The notes below the pieces were generated by a model, which had not been told where the DNA came from, did no database searches, and saw only the letters and a program-made list of their open reading frames with translations. Both the position numbers and the translations under genes were made by a program. 38,550 nt of DNA from JBHYGK01 sp051859045 (GTDB lineage: Bacteria; Pseudomonadota; Gammaproteobacteria; Xanthomonadales; Xanthomonadaceae). The stretch is taken from assembly GCA_051859045.1 (NCBI GenBank), contig JBHYGK010000026.1, positions 1 through 38,550 on the forward strand. Reading direction: 5' to 3'. Positions 13,579 to 22,231 of this stretch are shown here, piece after piece; the first letter of the stretch is position 1, and the number at the start of each line of letters is the position of its first letter.

Positions 13579-16417
13579 GATCGCGGCCGTTGCGCTTGGC
13601 GCGGTAGAGCGCGGTGTCGGCGCGCCGCAGCAGGGTCAGCGGGTCGTCCTGCACGCTGGGCACCTGGTGGGCCACGCCGATGCTCACGCTGACCGGGTTG
13701 GCCGGCGAGAAGCGCTGGCGGATGCGCTCGGCGCGGGCCAGGGCCTCGTCGGGGCGGGTGCCGGGCAGCAGCACCACGAACTCCTCGCCGCCGTAGCGCG
13801 CCACCATCTCGCGCTGGTGGTCCACGAAGCCTTCGAGCGCCTGCGCCACTTCGCGCAGCACGGCGTCGCCCTCGAGGTGGCCGTGGGTGTCGTTGTACTG
13901 CTTGAAGCGATCCACGTCGATCATCAGCACCGACAGCGCGCGGCGCTGGTCGAGGCAGCGCAGCCACTCACGCTGCAGGCCCTGCTCGAAGGCGCGGCGG
14001 TTGGGGATGCCGGTGAGGCCGTCCTCGGTGGCGAGCTCGGCGAGCTTGCGGTTGGCGTCCTCGAGCTCGCGGGTGCGCTCGGCGATCTTCGACTCGAGCT
14101 TCTTGCCGCGATCGACCAGGCGGCGGGTGCGCCGGCGCACGAGGGCTTGGGTGAACAGCGCGAACAGCGCCACGCCGAGCAGGCCGAGCGCGAGGCGCAT
14201 CTCCAGCCGCTGCCACCAGGCCGGACGCACCTGCACGCGCAGCAGCAGCGGCGCGATGTCGCTGCGGTCGGTGCCCTCGGCCTCGATCTCGATCGTGAAA
14301 TCGCCGGGCGGCGGGCGCCCCACGGTGAGCTCGCGGTCCTCGGTCCAGGCCGACCAGCGACCGTCTTCGCCGCCGCCGCCGAAGCGGTAGCGGAAGCGCA
14401 GGCCCGGCTCGAGGCTGACCACGCCGAAGCGCAGCGACAGCGACTCGCCCGGCTCGAGCACGGCGGCGCCCTCGGGGCGTCCGACCGGCAGGGCGCGGGA
14501 GGTGCCGTCGGGCCGGCGCACGCCGGCGCGGGCCAGGCGCACCTCGAGCGGCGGCCGCGCGGGCGCGGCGACGGCGGGATCGAACTGCAGCACGCCTTCC
14601 CAGGTGGCGATGCGCAGCAGGCCATCGGCGGTGTAGCGGATGCGGGTGTAGCCGCGGCCGGCGCCGGTGCCGGTGGGCACCAGCCGCCAGGCGCGCTCGC
14701 CCACCGGGCGATGCAGCAGCACCAGGCTGTCGTGCAGCCAGTCGCCGAGCGGGGTCGTCACCAGCAGGGCGGCGTCGGGATGGGTGAGCAGGCGCAGCGG
14801 CGCGGGCATCTGCTCGATGAAGCGCTCGCTCTCGAGCACCGAGGCGTGGGGCCCGCTGAGGGCGTACAGGCGGCCGTCGAGGGCGAGCAGGCTGCTGCCG
14901 AAGCCCTCGGCCAGCGCCAGGCCCTGCTCGGGACCGAAGCGCTGGCGCTCGCGCACCTCGCCCGTCTCGAGGTCCATCCGCAGGCGCTCGGGGCCGCCGC
15001 GCTGGTTGTCGAGCCACAGCTCGCCGGGCGCGAACTCGATGGCGCGTACCGGCGTCGCACCGCGCAGCGAATGGCGGCGCTGCACCGTCCAGCGCCCGTC
15101 CACGAGCGCGATCGCGTAGAGGTGGCGGGAGCCGACGGCCCAGCCGCGATCGGGACGTTCGCGGGCGAGGACGAGCTCGGCGATGTCCTCCTCCTCCTCG
15201 AGCAGTTCGCGCGGCGCATCCGCGCCCGGGTCGAGCGAGGCCAGGCCGGTGCGATGGCCGACCAGCAGCGCGTCCCCGCCCTCGGCCAGCACGAAGGCCT
15301 CCATCTCGAACCAGGCCAGCAGGGCCTCGGTGCGCACCCGCCCGCCGTCCACGCGCAGCCGCGAGAGGCCCTGCGAGCCGCCGAGGTAGAGCTGGCCGCG
15401 GTGCCAGGCCATGTCGAAGACCTGGCCGCGCAGGCCCTGGCCGGCGCCGAGCTGGGTCCAGGGCGAGGGGATCCGCAGCCGGTGCAGGTCGCGCTCGGTG
15501 CCGACCCACAGCGCGCCCTCGCGGTCGATCGCCATCGCGCGCACCGCGCCGGTGCCCAAGGGGTACAGCCCGCGCGGGGTGAGGTCGGCGTCGAAGTGCG
15601 CCAGCTCGCCGCCGTTGCCGCCGATCACCAGGGTGCCGTCGGCCAGCAGGATGCTGGCGTAGGGATCGAAGTCGACGAACGCCGAGGCGCTGTCGGGGAG
15701 CAGGCGGATGCCGTCCGGCGTGGCGCTGTGGAAGCCGTCGTCGCCGATCAGCAGCCAGTCGTGCTCGCGCACGTACACGCCCACCAGCGGCTCGTCGGCG
15801 AAGTGCTCGCCGCCCGGGACGCGCTGGAACTGGCCGTCCTCCAGGCGCGAGAGGCCGAGCCCGGCGACACGCACCACGATGCCGTCGCCGACGTCGAACA
15901 TCAGCCGGGTCCCGAGCGGGATCGGCCAGTGCTTCGCGGGCACGGCCTCGTCGTAGGGCACGAAGACCAGGGTCGCGTCGGCGCGGACGTAGACGCCGTC
16001 CTCGACCGGCAGCAGCTGCCAGATGTAGCCCAGCGCGCGGGCGTCGCCCTCGAGGCCGGCGCGCGTGCGCAGGTCGCGGTAAGCCCAGCCGCCGCCGTCG
16101 ACCGGCTCGATCACGCCGAAGGTGTCGTACGCGCCCGCGTAGACGCGGCCGTCGTGGCCGCGCTGGATCGACTGCGCGACCTGGCGGCCGGGCATGGGCA
16201 CGGTGGCCCAGGTGTCGCCGTCGTAGACCAGCAGGTCCTGCGAGGCGGCCACCGCGAGCATGCCCTCCTCGGTGATCGCGAGGCCCTGCTGGCCCGGCGG
16301 GCCGCCGTAGTCGGCGGGCCCGAAGCGCAGGCGCAAGGGCTGCCCCGGCAGGGCCTGGGCGACGCCGGCGGCGCAGGTCAGCAGGCACAGCAGCAGGGCG
16401 GTCAGGCGCAGGGTCAT
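13556..16417 (-). CDS. Propeller-type membrane diguanylate cyclase without I-site
   Basis: A 953-residue sensor predicted to make cyclic di-GMP. Order: signal peptide (1-22); a long periplasmic beta-propeller of two-component-regulator-propeller repeats (about 30-620, with repeated D-G..(W/L)-(V/A)-G-T motifs such as REGALWVGTERDLHRL); a Y_Y_Y-type Ig-like domain (about 640-725); one TM helix (740-761); a coiled coil (765-795); and a C-terminal GGDEF domain. The active-site loop is RYGGEEFVVLLP (GGEEF at 876-880) and the substrate motif is DVDRFKQYND. Where the inhibitory I-site RxxD should be, it reads HQRE, so product inhibition is probably absent. It shares its architecture with the gene at 17387 and is divergent from pdxJ. 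Confidence 0.9.
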   Translation of the reverse strand: MTLRLTALLLCLLTCAAGVAQALPGQPLRLRFGPADYGGPPGQQGLAITEEGMLAVAASQDLLVYDGDTWATVPMPGRQVAQSIQRGHDGRVYAGAYDTFGVIEPVDGGGWAYRDLRTRAGLEGDARALGYIWQLLPVEDGVYVRADATLVFVPYDEAVPAKHWPIPLGTRLMFDVGDGIVVRVAGLGLSRLEDGQFQRVPGGEHFADEPLVGVYVREHDWLLIGDDGFHSATPDGIRLLPDSASAFVDFDPYASILLADGTLVIGGNGGELAHFDADLTPRGLYPLGTGAVRAMAIDREGALWVGTERDLHRLRIPSPWTQLGAGQGLRGQVFDMAWHRGQLYLGGSQGLSRLRVDGGRVRTEALLAWFEMEAFVLAEGGDALLVGHRTGLASLDPGADAPRELLEEEEDIAELVLARERPDRGWAVGSRHLYAIALVDGRWTVQRRHSLRGATPVRAIEFAPGELWLDNQRGGPERLRMDLETGEVRERQRFGPEQGLALAEGFGSSLLALDGRLYALSGPHASVLESERFIEQMPAPLRLLTHPDAALLVTTPLGDWLHDSLVLLHRPVGERAWRLVPTGTGAGRGYTRIRYTADGLLRIATWEGVLQFDPAVAAPARPPLEVRLARAGVRRPDGTSRALPVGRPEGAAVLEPGESLSLRFGVVSLEPGLRFRYRFGGGGEDGRWSAWTEDRELTVGRPPPGDFTIEIEAEGTDRSDIAPLLLRVQVRPAWWQRLEMRLALGLLGVALFALFTQALVRRRTRRLVDRGKKLESKIAERTRELEDANRKLAELATEDGLTGIPNRRAFEQGLQREWLRCLDQRRALSVLMIDVDRFKQYNDTHGHLEGDAVLREVAQALEGFVDHQREMVARYGGEEFVVLLPGTRPDEALARAERIRQRFSPANPVSVSIGVAHQVPSVQDDPLTLLRRADTALYRAKRNGRDRVEAAVD

Positions 16418-16535
16418 GGTCGGAGTATTGCGCGAGTCGGGCCTGAGGGCACGCCGCGGCGCGATGGGGCTACCGGGATGGTCGGGGCCGCCGCGGCGAC
16501 TATCCGCGCCCGGGCGCGCCGGCTACGCTTCGCGC

Positions 16536-17291
16536 ATGACCCTGCTCAGCGTGAACGTCAACAAGGTCGCCGTGCTGCGCAACTCGCGCGGCGGCGAGTC
16601 GCCCTCGATCCTCGCCGCGGCGGAGGCCTGCCTGCGCGCCGGCGCCGGCGGCATCACGGTGCATCCGCGGCCCGACCGCCGCCACGTGACCGCCGAGGAC
16701 GTGCACGCGCTGGCCGCGCTGGTGGCCGGGCGCGGCGAGTTCAACATCGAGGGCAATCCCTTCGCGCCGCCGCGCGCCGGTTATCCCGGCCTGCTGGCGC
16801 TGTGCGAGGCCGTGCGACCCACCCAGGTCACGCTGGTGCCGGACGGCGACGGGCAGCTGACGTCCGACCACGGCTTCGACGTCGCCCGCGACGGCGCGCG
16901 CCTCGCGCCGCTGGTGGCCGCCTTCAAGGCGCTGGGCTGCCGGGTGTCGCTGTTCATGGACCCCGGCGCCGACGGGCTGGACGCGGTCGCGGCGATGGGC
17001 GCCGACCGGATCGAGCTCTACACCGGTCCGTATGCCGAGGCGCATGCGGGCGGCCACCCCGGCGCCGAGCTGGCGCGCTGCGCGGCGTCCGCCGAGGCGG
17101 CCGATCGGGTCGGGCTGGGCGTCAACGCGGGGCACGACCTCAGCCATGCCAACCTGGCGGCGCTGCTGGCGGCGGTCCCCGACATCCGGGAAGTCTCGAT
17201 CGGGCATGCGCTGATCGGCGAGGCGCTGCATGCCGGCCTCGCGGCCACGGTCGGGGCCTACCTCGGGATCATCGCGCGGGTCCGCGGCTGA
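16536..17291 (+). CDS. pdxJ: Pyridoxine 5'-phosphate synthase
   Basis: A 251-residue cytoplasmic TIM-barrel enzyme that condenses 1-deoxy-xylulose 5-phosphate with 3-amino-2-oxopropyl phosphate in the DXP-dependent vitamin B6 pathway. Family segments are intact: LSVNVNKVAVLRNSRGG at the start, GITVHPRPDRRH (with the catalytic His), EFNIEGNP, VTLVPD, the RIELYTGPYA strand and GLGVNAGHDLSHANL near the phosphate site. ATG 16536 begins exactly at the conserved N-terminus. In Xanthomonas-type chromosomes pdxJ directly follows the exbD genes; here a diguanylate cyclase gene lies between them. Confidence 0.96.
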   Translation: MTLLSVNVNKVAVLRNSRGGESPSILAAAEACLRAGAGGITVHPRPDRRHVTAEDVHALAALVAGRGEFNIEGNPFAPPRAGYPGLLALCEAVRPTQVTLVPDGDGQLTSDHGFDVARDGARLAPLVAAFKALGCRVSLFMDPGADGLDAVAAMGADRIELYTGPYAEAHAGGHPGAELARCAASAEAADRVGLGVNAGHDLSHANLAALLAAVPDIREVSIGHALIGEALHAGLAATVGAYLGIIARVRG

Positions 17292-17386
17292 GCGGCGCGG
17301 CGCGCCCGTCAGGCGTCCCCGGATGCCCGCGCGAGGGGCGTCCGGGCTAGGCTAAGCCTCTCGTTCGGCGGGGAGGCCGTGGCGCG

Positions 17387-20300
17387 ATGGAGCGTGGTGC
17401 AGGGAAGGGGGCGTCCGCCGGGTCGGCGGGCGTCGTCGGCGCGGTGCGCCGGAGCAGAGGCTGGGGCCTGCTGGTCGCCGTCGTGCTGGCGTGGATCGCG
17501 CCGGCGGTGCCCGCGACGGGCGCCACCCCGGGCGTGGCCTCGACGCCGATCGCCGACTATTTCCGCGAGTCCTGGACCACGCGCGACGGCCTGCCGCACA
17601 ACTCGGTCAACGCCATCACGCAGTCGCCCGACGGCTACGTCTGGTTCGCCACCTGGGAGGGCGTGGTCCGCTACAACGGCCGCGACTTCACCGCCTTCGA
17701 TCGCGCCGCCATCCCCGGCCTGCCGGATTCCGGCCTGCGCGCCCTGCACCTCGCGGCGGACGGCAGCCTCTACGCCGGCGGCTCGCGCGGCGCGATCGCG
17801 CGGCATGCCGGCGGCCGCTGGCTCGCGCTCGCGGGCGGCCCCGGGCTGATCACCGAGCTGCTGGTCGACCGCCAGGAGCGGCTGTGGGTCGGCACCGAGA
17901 GCGACGGCCTGCTGGTGGTCGAGCCCGACGGGACCCGGATCCGCCACACCCGCGGGTCAGGGCTGCCGGGCGAGAGCGCGTACAGCCTCGCCGAGGACCC
18001 GCTGGGCCGGATCTGGATCGGCACCGATGGCGGCCTGGTGCTGGCCGACGCCGGCGCGATGCGGGTGCTGGGGGCGGCGGAGGGCCTGCCGGCCGCGCCG
18101 GTGTACAGCGTGTCGGTGAGCCGCCGCGGGCGCCTGCTGGTGGGGACCGAGGCCGGCGCGTTCATCGCCGACGCCCGCGAGGCGGAGCCGCGCTTCGCGC
18201 CCCTGCATCCCGGGCTCGCCGGGGTCGCGGTCAGCCGGCTGCTGGGCGGGGTGGACGGCACGGTCTGGGTGGGCACGGTCAACCGCGGGCTGATGCGGGT
18301 CGACGCCGCGGGCCTGCAGCCGCTGGGCACCGGGCCGAACCTGCCGACCAGCCGGGTGCTGTCGCTGTTCCTTGACCGGGAGGGCAACCTCTGGGTCGGC
18401 ACCAACGGCGGCCTGTTCCGCTTCACCGAGGCGCCCTTCACCAGCCTCACGCGCGAGCGCGGCCTCAGCGACGACTACGTGCGCACGGTGCTGGCGGCGG
18501 CCGACGGCGCGCTCTGGGTCGGCACCGCGCAGGGCCTGAACCGGGTGGCCGACGGGGCGGTCGAGCGGATCGGCGCCGGCACCCTCGTCGAGGACCTGTC
18601 GGTGCTGAGCCTGGCCGAGGCCCGAGGCGGCGGCACGTGGATCGGCAGCTATGGCGACGGCGCGCTGCTGTGGCGCGACGGCGCGCTGGCGCGGCGGGTC
18701 GGGCGCGAGGACGGCCTGCCCTCGAACGAGGTGCGCGCGCTGCTCGACGGCGAGGACGGCACCTGGTTCGGCACGACCCACGGGCTCGCCCATCTCGGGC
18801 CGGACGGGATGCGGGTGTACCGGGTCGCCGACGGCCTGCCGGGCGACTACGTGATCTCGCTCGCGCGCGACGAGGACGGCGTGCTGTGGGTCGGCACCGG
18901 GGTCGGCGTCGCGCGGATGGTCGACGGCGCCCTGGTGCCGCTCGACCTGGCGCCGGTCGACGGGGCCGAGTACGCGATGGGCTTCTACGAGGACCGCGCG
19001 CTGGACGCGATGTGGATCGCCACCGACCGCGGCCTGGCGCGCTATTCGCGCCGCGACGGGCGGATGGGCGCGATCGGCCGCGAGGCCGGCCTGCCCTTCG
19101 ACAAGCTGTTCTCGATCGTCGCGGACCACAGCGGCGCGCTGTGGCTGAGCGGCAATCGCGGCGTGCTCCGCCTCGACCGGCTGCAGGCCGAGGAAGTGAT
19201 GGCCGGGCAGCGCGAGCGGCTCGACGTCGAGCGCTTCACCGAGGCCGACGGCATGGCCAGCGCGCAGTGCAACGGCGGCTCCAGCCCGGCCGCCGCGGTG
19301 CGCGCGGATGGCTCGGTGTGGTTCGCGACCGCGGTCGGCGTCGCCACGGTGCAGCCCGAGCGCCTGCTGCGCTTCGCCCAGGTCGTGCCGCCGGTGGTGA
19401 TCGAGCAGGTGCTGGTCGACGGCGCGGAGCAGCCGCTCGACGAGGCGGAGGTGGTGGTGCCCGATGGCGCGGTGCGCCTGGAGGTGCGCTACGCCGGCCT
19501 GGGCTTCGTGATGTCCGACCGGATCCGCTACCGGCAGATGCTCGAGGGCTTCGACGCGGACTGGGTGGAGCGCGGCGGGCAGCGCAGCGCGGAGTTCACC
19601 AACCTGCCGGCCGGCGAGTACCTGCTGCGGATCAGCGCCGCGCATCCACACGGGCCGTGGAGCGGCGAGGAGGCGCGGGTCCGGATCATCGTGCGTCCGG
19701 CGCTGTGGGAGCGTCCGCTGACGTGGATCGCGGTGGCGCTGCTGGTCGCGGGCGCGATCGGCGGCGTGGCCGGCTGGCGCCTGCGCGCGCAGGCGCGACG
19801 CGAGGCCGAGCTGCGCCGGCTGGTGGAGCAGCGCACGGCCGACCTGCAGCGCCAGACCGACCGCCTGCTGGTGGCGGACGCTGAGAAGTCGCGGCTGCTG
19901 TCGCAGCTGCACGCGCAGTCCGAGGAGTTCGCGCGCCAGGCCCGCGAGGATGCGCTGACGGGGCTCACCAACCGCCGCGCCTTCGATGAACTGCTGGCCC
20001 AGGAGTTCCGCCGCGTGGGCCGCAGCGGGGCGCCGCTGTGCCTCGCCCTGATCGACCTCGACCACTTCAAGGCCATCAACGACCGCCACTCGCATGCCAT
20101 CGGCGACGAGGTCCTCAAGCGCGTGGCGGGCGTGCTGTCGGCGCACTGCCGGGGCATCGACTCGGTGTCGCGCTGGGGTGGCGAGGAGTTCGCGCTGCTG
20201 CTGCCCCACACCGGCCTCGAGGAGGCCCGGCTGGCCTGCGAGCGGCTGCGCCTGGCGCTGGCCGCCACCGCGTTCGACGACCTCGCGCCCGGGCTGAGGC

Positions 20301-20431
20301 TCACCGCCAGCATCGGCCTCGCCGGGCACGCCGGCCACGCGGACCACGAGCGTCTCGTGGCCGCCGCGGACGCGGCGCTGTACGCGGCGAAGGACGCGGG
20401 CCGCGACCGGGTGTGCGTGGCCGCCGGCTGA
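17387..20431 (+). CDS. Propeller-type membrane diguanylate cyclase with I-site
   Basis: A 1014-residue predicted cyclic di-GMP synthase. It has an N-terminal hydrophobic signal/anchor (about 24-43). The periplasmic beta-propeller (about 55-690) is built from at least ten blade motifs of the LWVGT-G type, for example GNLWVGTNGGLFRF and GVLWVGTGVGVARM. A Y_Y_Y domain (about 700-770), a TM helix (780-800), a coiled coil (805-850) and a GGDEF domain follow. Its active loop is RWGGEEFALLLP (GGEEF 931-935), and the inhibitory I-site RGID is in the canonical position, five residues upstream. The start at 17387 is the first Met before the anchor. It lies 95 bp after pdxJ on the same strand. Ligand unknown. 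Confidence 0.92.
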   Translation: MERGAGKGASAGSAGVVGAVRRSRGWGLLVAVVLAWIAPAVPATGATPGVASTPIADYFRESWTTRDGLPHNSVNAITQSPDGYVWFATWEGVVRYNGRDFTAFDRAAIPGLPDSGLRALHLAADGSLYAGGSRGAIARHAGGRWLALAGGPGLITELLVDRQERLWVGTESDGLLVVEPDGTRIRHTRGSGLPGESAYSLAEDPLGRIWIGTDGGLVLADAGAMRVLGAAEGLPAAPVYSVSVSRRGRLLVGTEAGAFIADAREAEPRFAPLHPGLAGVAVSRLLGGVDGTVWVGTVNRGLMRVDAAGLQPLGTGPNLPTSRVLSLFLDREGNLWVGTNGGLFRFTEAPFTSLTRERGLSDDYVRTVLAAADGALWVGTAQGLNRVADGAVERIGAGTLVEDLSVLSLAEARGGGTWIGSYGDGALLWRDGALARRVGREDGLPSNEVRALLDGEDGTWFGTTHGLAHLGPDGMRVYRVADGLPGDYVISLARDEDGVLWVGTGVGVARMVDGALVPLDLAPVDGAEYAMGFYEDRALDAMWIATDRGLARYSRRDGRMGAIGREAGLPFDKLFSIVADHSGALWLSGNRGVLRLDRLQAEEVMAGQRERLDVERFTEADGMASAQCNGGSSPAAAVRADGSVWFATAVGVATVQPERLLRFAQVVPPVVIEQVLVDGAEQPLDEAEVVVPDGAVRLEVRYAGLGFVMSDRIRYRQMLEGFDADWVERGGQRSAEFTNLPAGEYLLRISAAHPHGPWSGEEARVRIIVRPALWERPLTWIAVALLVAGAIGGVAGWRLRAQARREAELRRLVEQRTADLQRQTDRLLVADAEKSRLLSQLHAQSEEFARQAREDALTGLTNRRAFDELLAQEFRRVGRSGAPLCLALIDLDHFKAINDRHSHAIGDEVLKRVAGVLSAHCRGIDSVSRWGGEEFALLLPHTGLEEARLACERLRLALAATAFDDLAPGLRLTASIGLAGHAGHADHERLVAAADAALYAAKDAGRDRVCVAAG

Positions 20432-20457
20432 GCCGCGGCGCGCGCCGCGGCGCGCAT

Positions 20458-20486
20458 AAAAAAACGCCGCCCCGGGGGGCGGCGTT
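20458..20486 (-). terminator. Rho-independent terminator of the tonB-exbBD block
   Basis: AACGCCGCCCC (20463-20473) and GGGGCGGCGTT (20476-20486) form a perfect 11-bp stem. On the minus strand the stem is followed by seven T residues (A-tract 20458-20464 on the plus strand), so it terminates transcription coming from exbD2, 23 bp after its stop. It lacks a T-tract on the plus strand. Confidence 0.92.
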
Positions 20487-20508
20487 CATAGGGTAAGCGT
20501 GGAACCGA

Positions 20509-20922
20509 TCAGTTCTCTACGAAACCGATCTTCTGGAGCTGGGCGTTCTTCGCCGACGCGAGCACGGTGGCCAGCACCTGGTACTCGGCGTCGTCGTGGG
20601 TCTTGATCTCGATGACCGGCTGCAGGTCCGGCTCGAGCTGGGCCTGCACCTCCATCCAGCCGTCGAGTTCGCCGATCGACACCGGCGCACCGTCCCAGGT
20701 GATCTGGCCGGCGGCGTCGATGTTGAGGCGGATCGGCGGCGGCGGATCGACACGTCGCTCGGGCGGGGTGAGCGACTTCTGCGGCAGGTCGATCTGGATC
20801 CCGTAGGTCGCCACCGGCGCCGTCACCATGAAGATGATCAGCAGCACGAGCATCACGTCCACCAGGGGCGTGACGTTCATGTCGGCCATCGCACCGCCAC
20901 CGCTGTTGTTGGAGAAAGCCAT
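20509..20922 (-). CDS. exbD2: ExbD-type biopolymer transport protein (second copy)
   Basis: A 137-residue inner-membrane protein with one TM helix (about 20-40, PLVDVMLVLLIIFMVTAP) carrying the essential membrane Asp (in VDV), and a periplasmic domain. With ExbB and TonB it uses the proton gradient to drive TonB-dependent receptors. It lies 10 bp after exbD1, whose stop overlaps its GAGGA ribosome-binding site. In Xanthomonas campestris, as I recall, the second exbD is dispensable for iron uptake but needed for plant-related signalling, so the two copies may be specialised. The terminator follows directly. Confidence 0.93.
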   Translation of the reverse strand: MAFSNNSGGGAMADMNVTPLVDVMLVLLIIFMVTAPVATYGIQIDLPQKSLTPPERRVDPPPPIRLNIDAAGQITWDGAPVSIGELDGWMEVQAQLEPDLQPVIEIKTHDDAEYQVLATVLASAKNAQLQKIGFVEN

Positions 20923-20932
20923 GGCGATGTCC

Positions 20933-21349
20933 TCAGCGGGCCGGGGTGGAGATGAAGCCGACCTTGCGCATGCCCTGCATGCGCGCGGTGGTCACCACGT
21001 TGTGGATGACGCGGTACTTCGTGGTCGCATCGCCACGCACGTCGATCTGCGGCTGCGGGGTCTTCTGCGCCTCGACCGCCAGGCGGCTCTCGAGGAGCTG
21101 CTGGGTGATCGGGGTGTCGTTCCAGTAGATCTGGCCCTCGGCGGTGACCGCCAGGGTGATCACCGGCACGTTGGCGAACTCCGGCGGATTCTGGAGGGTC
21201 GCTTCGGGCAGTTCGACCTTGACCTTGTGGGCCATCAGCGGCGCCGTGATCATGAAGATGATCAGCAGCACCAGCATCACGTCCACCAGGGGCGTGACGT
21301 TGATCTCGGCCATCGGGCCGCCACCACCGCCTTGTGCACTGAACGCCAT
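20933..21349 (-). CDS. exbD1: ExbD-type biopolymer transport protein (first copy)
   Basis: A 138-residue paralogue of the following exbD2, with the same NVTPLVDVMLVLLIIFM membrane segment and its protonatable Asp. The periplasmic half differs substantially (KVKVELPEATLQNPPEF versus IQIDLPQKSLTPPERR), which argues for an old duplication with separate roles. A strong Shine-Dalgarno (21358-21363) lies 8 nt before the start. It is the third gene of tonB-exbB-exbD1-exbD2. Confidence 0.94.
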   Translation of the reverse strand: MAFSAQGGGGGPMAEINVTPLVDVMLVLLIIFMITAPLMAHKVKVELPEATLQNPPEFANVPVITLAVTAEGQIYWNDTPITQQLLESRLAVEAQKTPQPQIDVRGDATTKYRVIHNVVTTARMQGMRKVGFISTPAR

Positions 21350-21357
21350 GGGAATTG

Positions 21358-21363
21358 CTCCTT
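21358..21363 (-). promoter_or_regulatory. Strong ribosome-binding site of exbD1
   Basis: AAGGAG on the minus strand with 8-nt spacing to the exbD1 ATG. It is the best Shine-Dalgarno in the block and follows a hairpin that contains the exbB stop codon. Confidence 0.7.
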
Positions 21364-21379
21364 ACAGGATCGCGGCCGA

Positions 21380-21402
21380 GGCCAAGCGCTTAGCGCTTGG
21401 CC
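21380..21402 (-). other. Intra-operon hairpin containing the exbB stop codon
   Basis: GGCCAAGCGC (21380-21389) and GCGCTTGGCC (21393-21402) form a perfect 10-bp stem whose 3-nt loop is exactly the exbB TAA stop codon. No T-tract follows, so it is more likely an mRNA-stability or processing element between exbB and exbD1 than a terminator. Confidence 0.55.
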
Positions 21403-22205
21403 GGGGCGTCGCCGACGCGGGCGCCGGTCGCGAAGAAGTCGTGCAGGTCGTGCGCGAACGTATCGAACTTGGCGTTGGTGTTGCGGTTCATGCGGTTGAA
21501 CGCGTTGTACGCGATGACCGCCGGGATCGCGACGCCGAGGCCGATGGCCGTCATGATCAGCGCCTCGCCGACCGGGCCGGCGACCGCGTCGATCGACGCC
21601 TGGCCGGTGGCACCGATCTTGATCAGGGCGCGGTAGATGCCCCACACGGTGCCGAGCAGGCCGACGAAGGGCGCGGTCGAACCGACGGTGGCGAGGAAGG
21701 TCATGCCGCCCTCGAGGCGGGCCGACTCGCGGGTCACGGCCTGGCGCAGGGCGCGGTCGATGAACTCCGAGCGGTTCAGGGCCTCGACGAGGCGCGAGCC
21801 GTCATGCTTCTGGTGGTGCGCGGCGGCCTGGGCGGCGTCGAGCGCGATCTTCGAGAACGGCTCGCCCTTCGGCTGCTCTTCCATGAAGCGGATGGCGTCG
21901 GCCGGGTTCTGGGTCTCCCAGAAGGTCGAGACCACGCGGTCGGCGCGCGACTTGATCACCGAGTTCTTGATGACGTTGATGATCGTGAAGTACCAGCTGC
22001 CCAGCGACATCAGGATCAGCAGGATGAACACCGCCCAGTTCACGGCGTCCATGTGGCCGATCATGTTCTCGAAGCCCATCTGCGACAGGCCGGCACCCGG
22101 ACCCTCGCCGGTGCCCGAGGTGAGCGTGGTGGTCGGGGCGGCGGCCGGAGCGGCAGCCGGAGCGGCGGCCGGGGCGGCCGGAGTGGTGGTCTGGTCCTGG
22201 AGCAT
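21390..22205 (-). CDS. exbB: ExbB-type (MotA/TolQ/ExbB) proton channel protein
   Basis: A 271-residue inner-membrane protein with an Ala/Pro/Thr-rich N-terminal extension (about 1-40), a first TM helix (about 55-78, VNWAVFILLILMSLGSWYF), a cytoplasmic domain, and two closing TM helices. The family signature FLATVGSTAPFVGLLGTVWG and the last helix GEALIMTAIGLGVAIPAVIAYN are intact. It forms the pentameric channel that, with ExbD, energises TonB. An AGGGT site precedes the ATG, 26 bp after the tonB stop. A long N-terminal extension is common in Lysobacterales ExbB. Confidence 0.95.
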   Translation of the reverse strand: MLQDQTTTPAAPAAAPAAAPAAAPTTTLTSGTGEGPGAGLSQMGFENMIGHMDAVNWAVFILLILMSLGSWYFTIINVIKNSVIKSRADRVVSTFWETQNPADAIRFMEEQPKGEPFSKIALDAAQAAAHHQKHDGSRLVEALNRSEFIDRALRQAVTRESARLEGGMTFLATVGSTAPFVGLLGTVWGIYRALIKIGATGQASIDAVAGPVGEALIMTAIGLGVAIPAVIAYNAFNRMNRNTNAKFDTFAHDLHDFFATGARVGDAPAKR

Positions 22206-22231
22206 AACGCTTACCCTTTATGTGAAATGGA

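Noticed and set aside
13424..17350. A very long open frame on the plus strand opposite the first diguanylate cyclase
   Set aside because: It is antisense to a gene with clear domains, has low-complexity His/Arg/Gly/Ala composition and no recognisable fold; such shadows are expected at this GC content.
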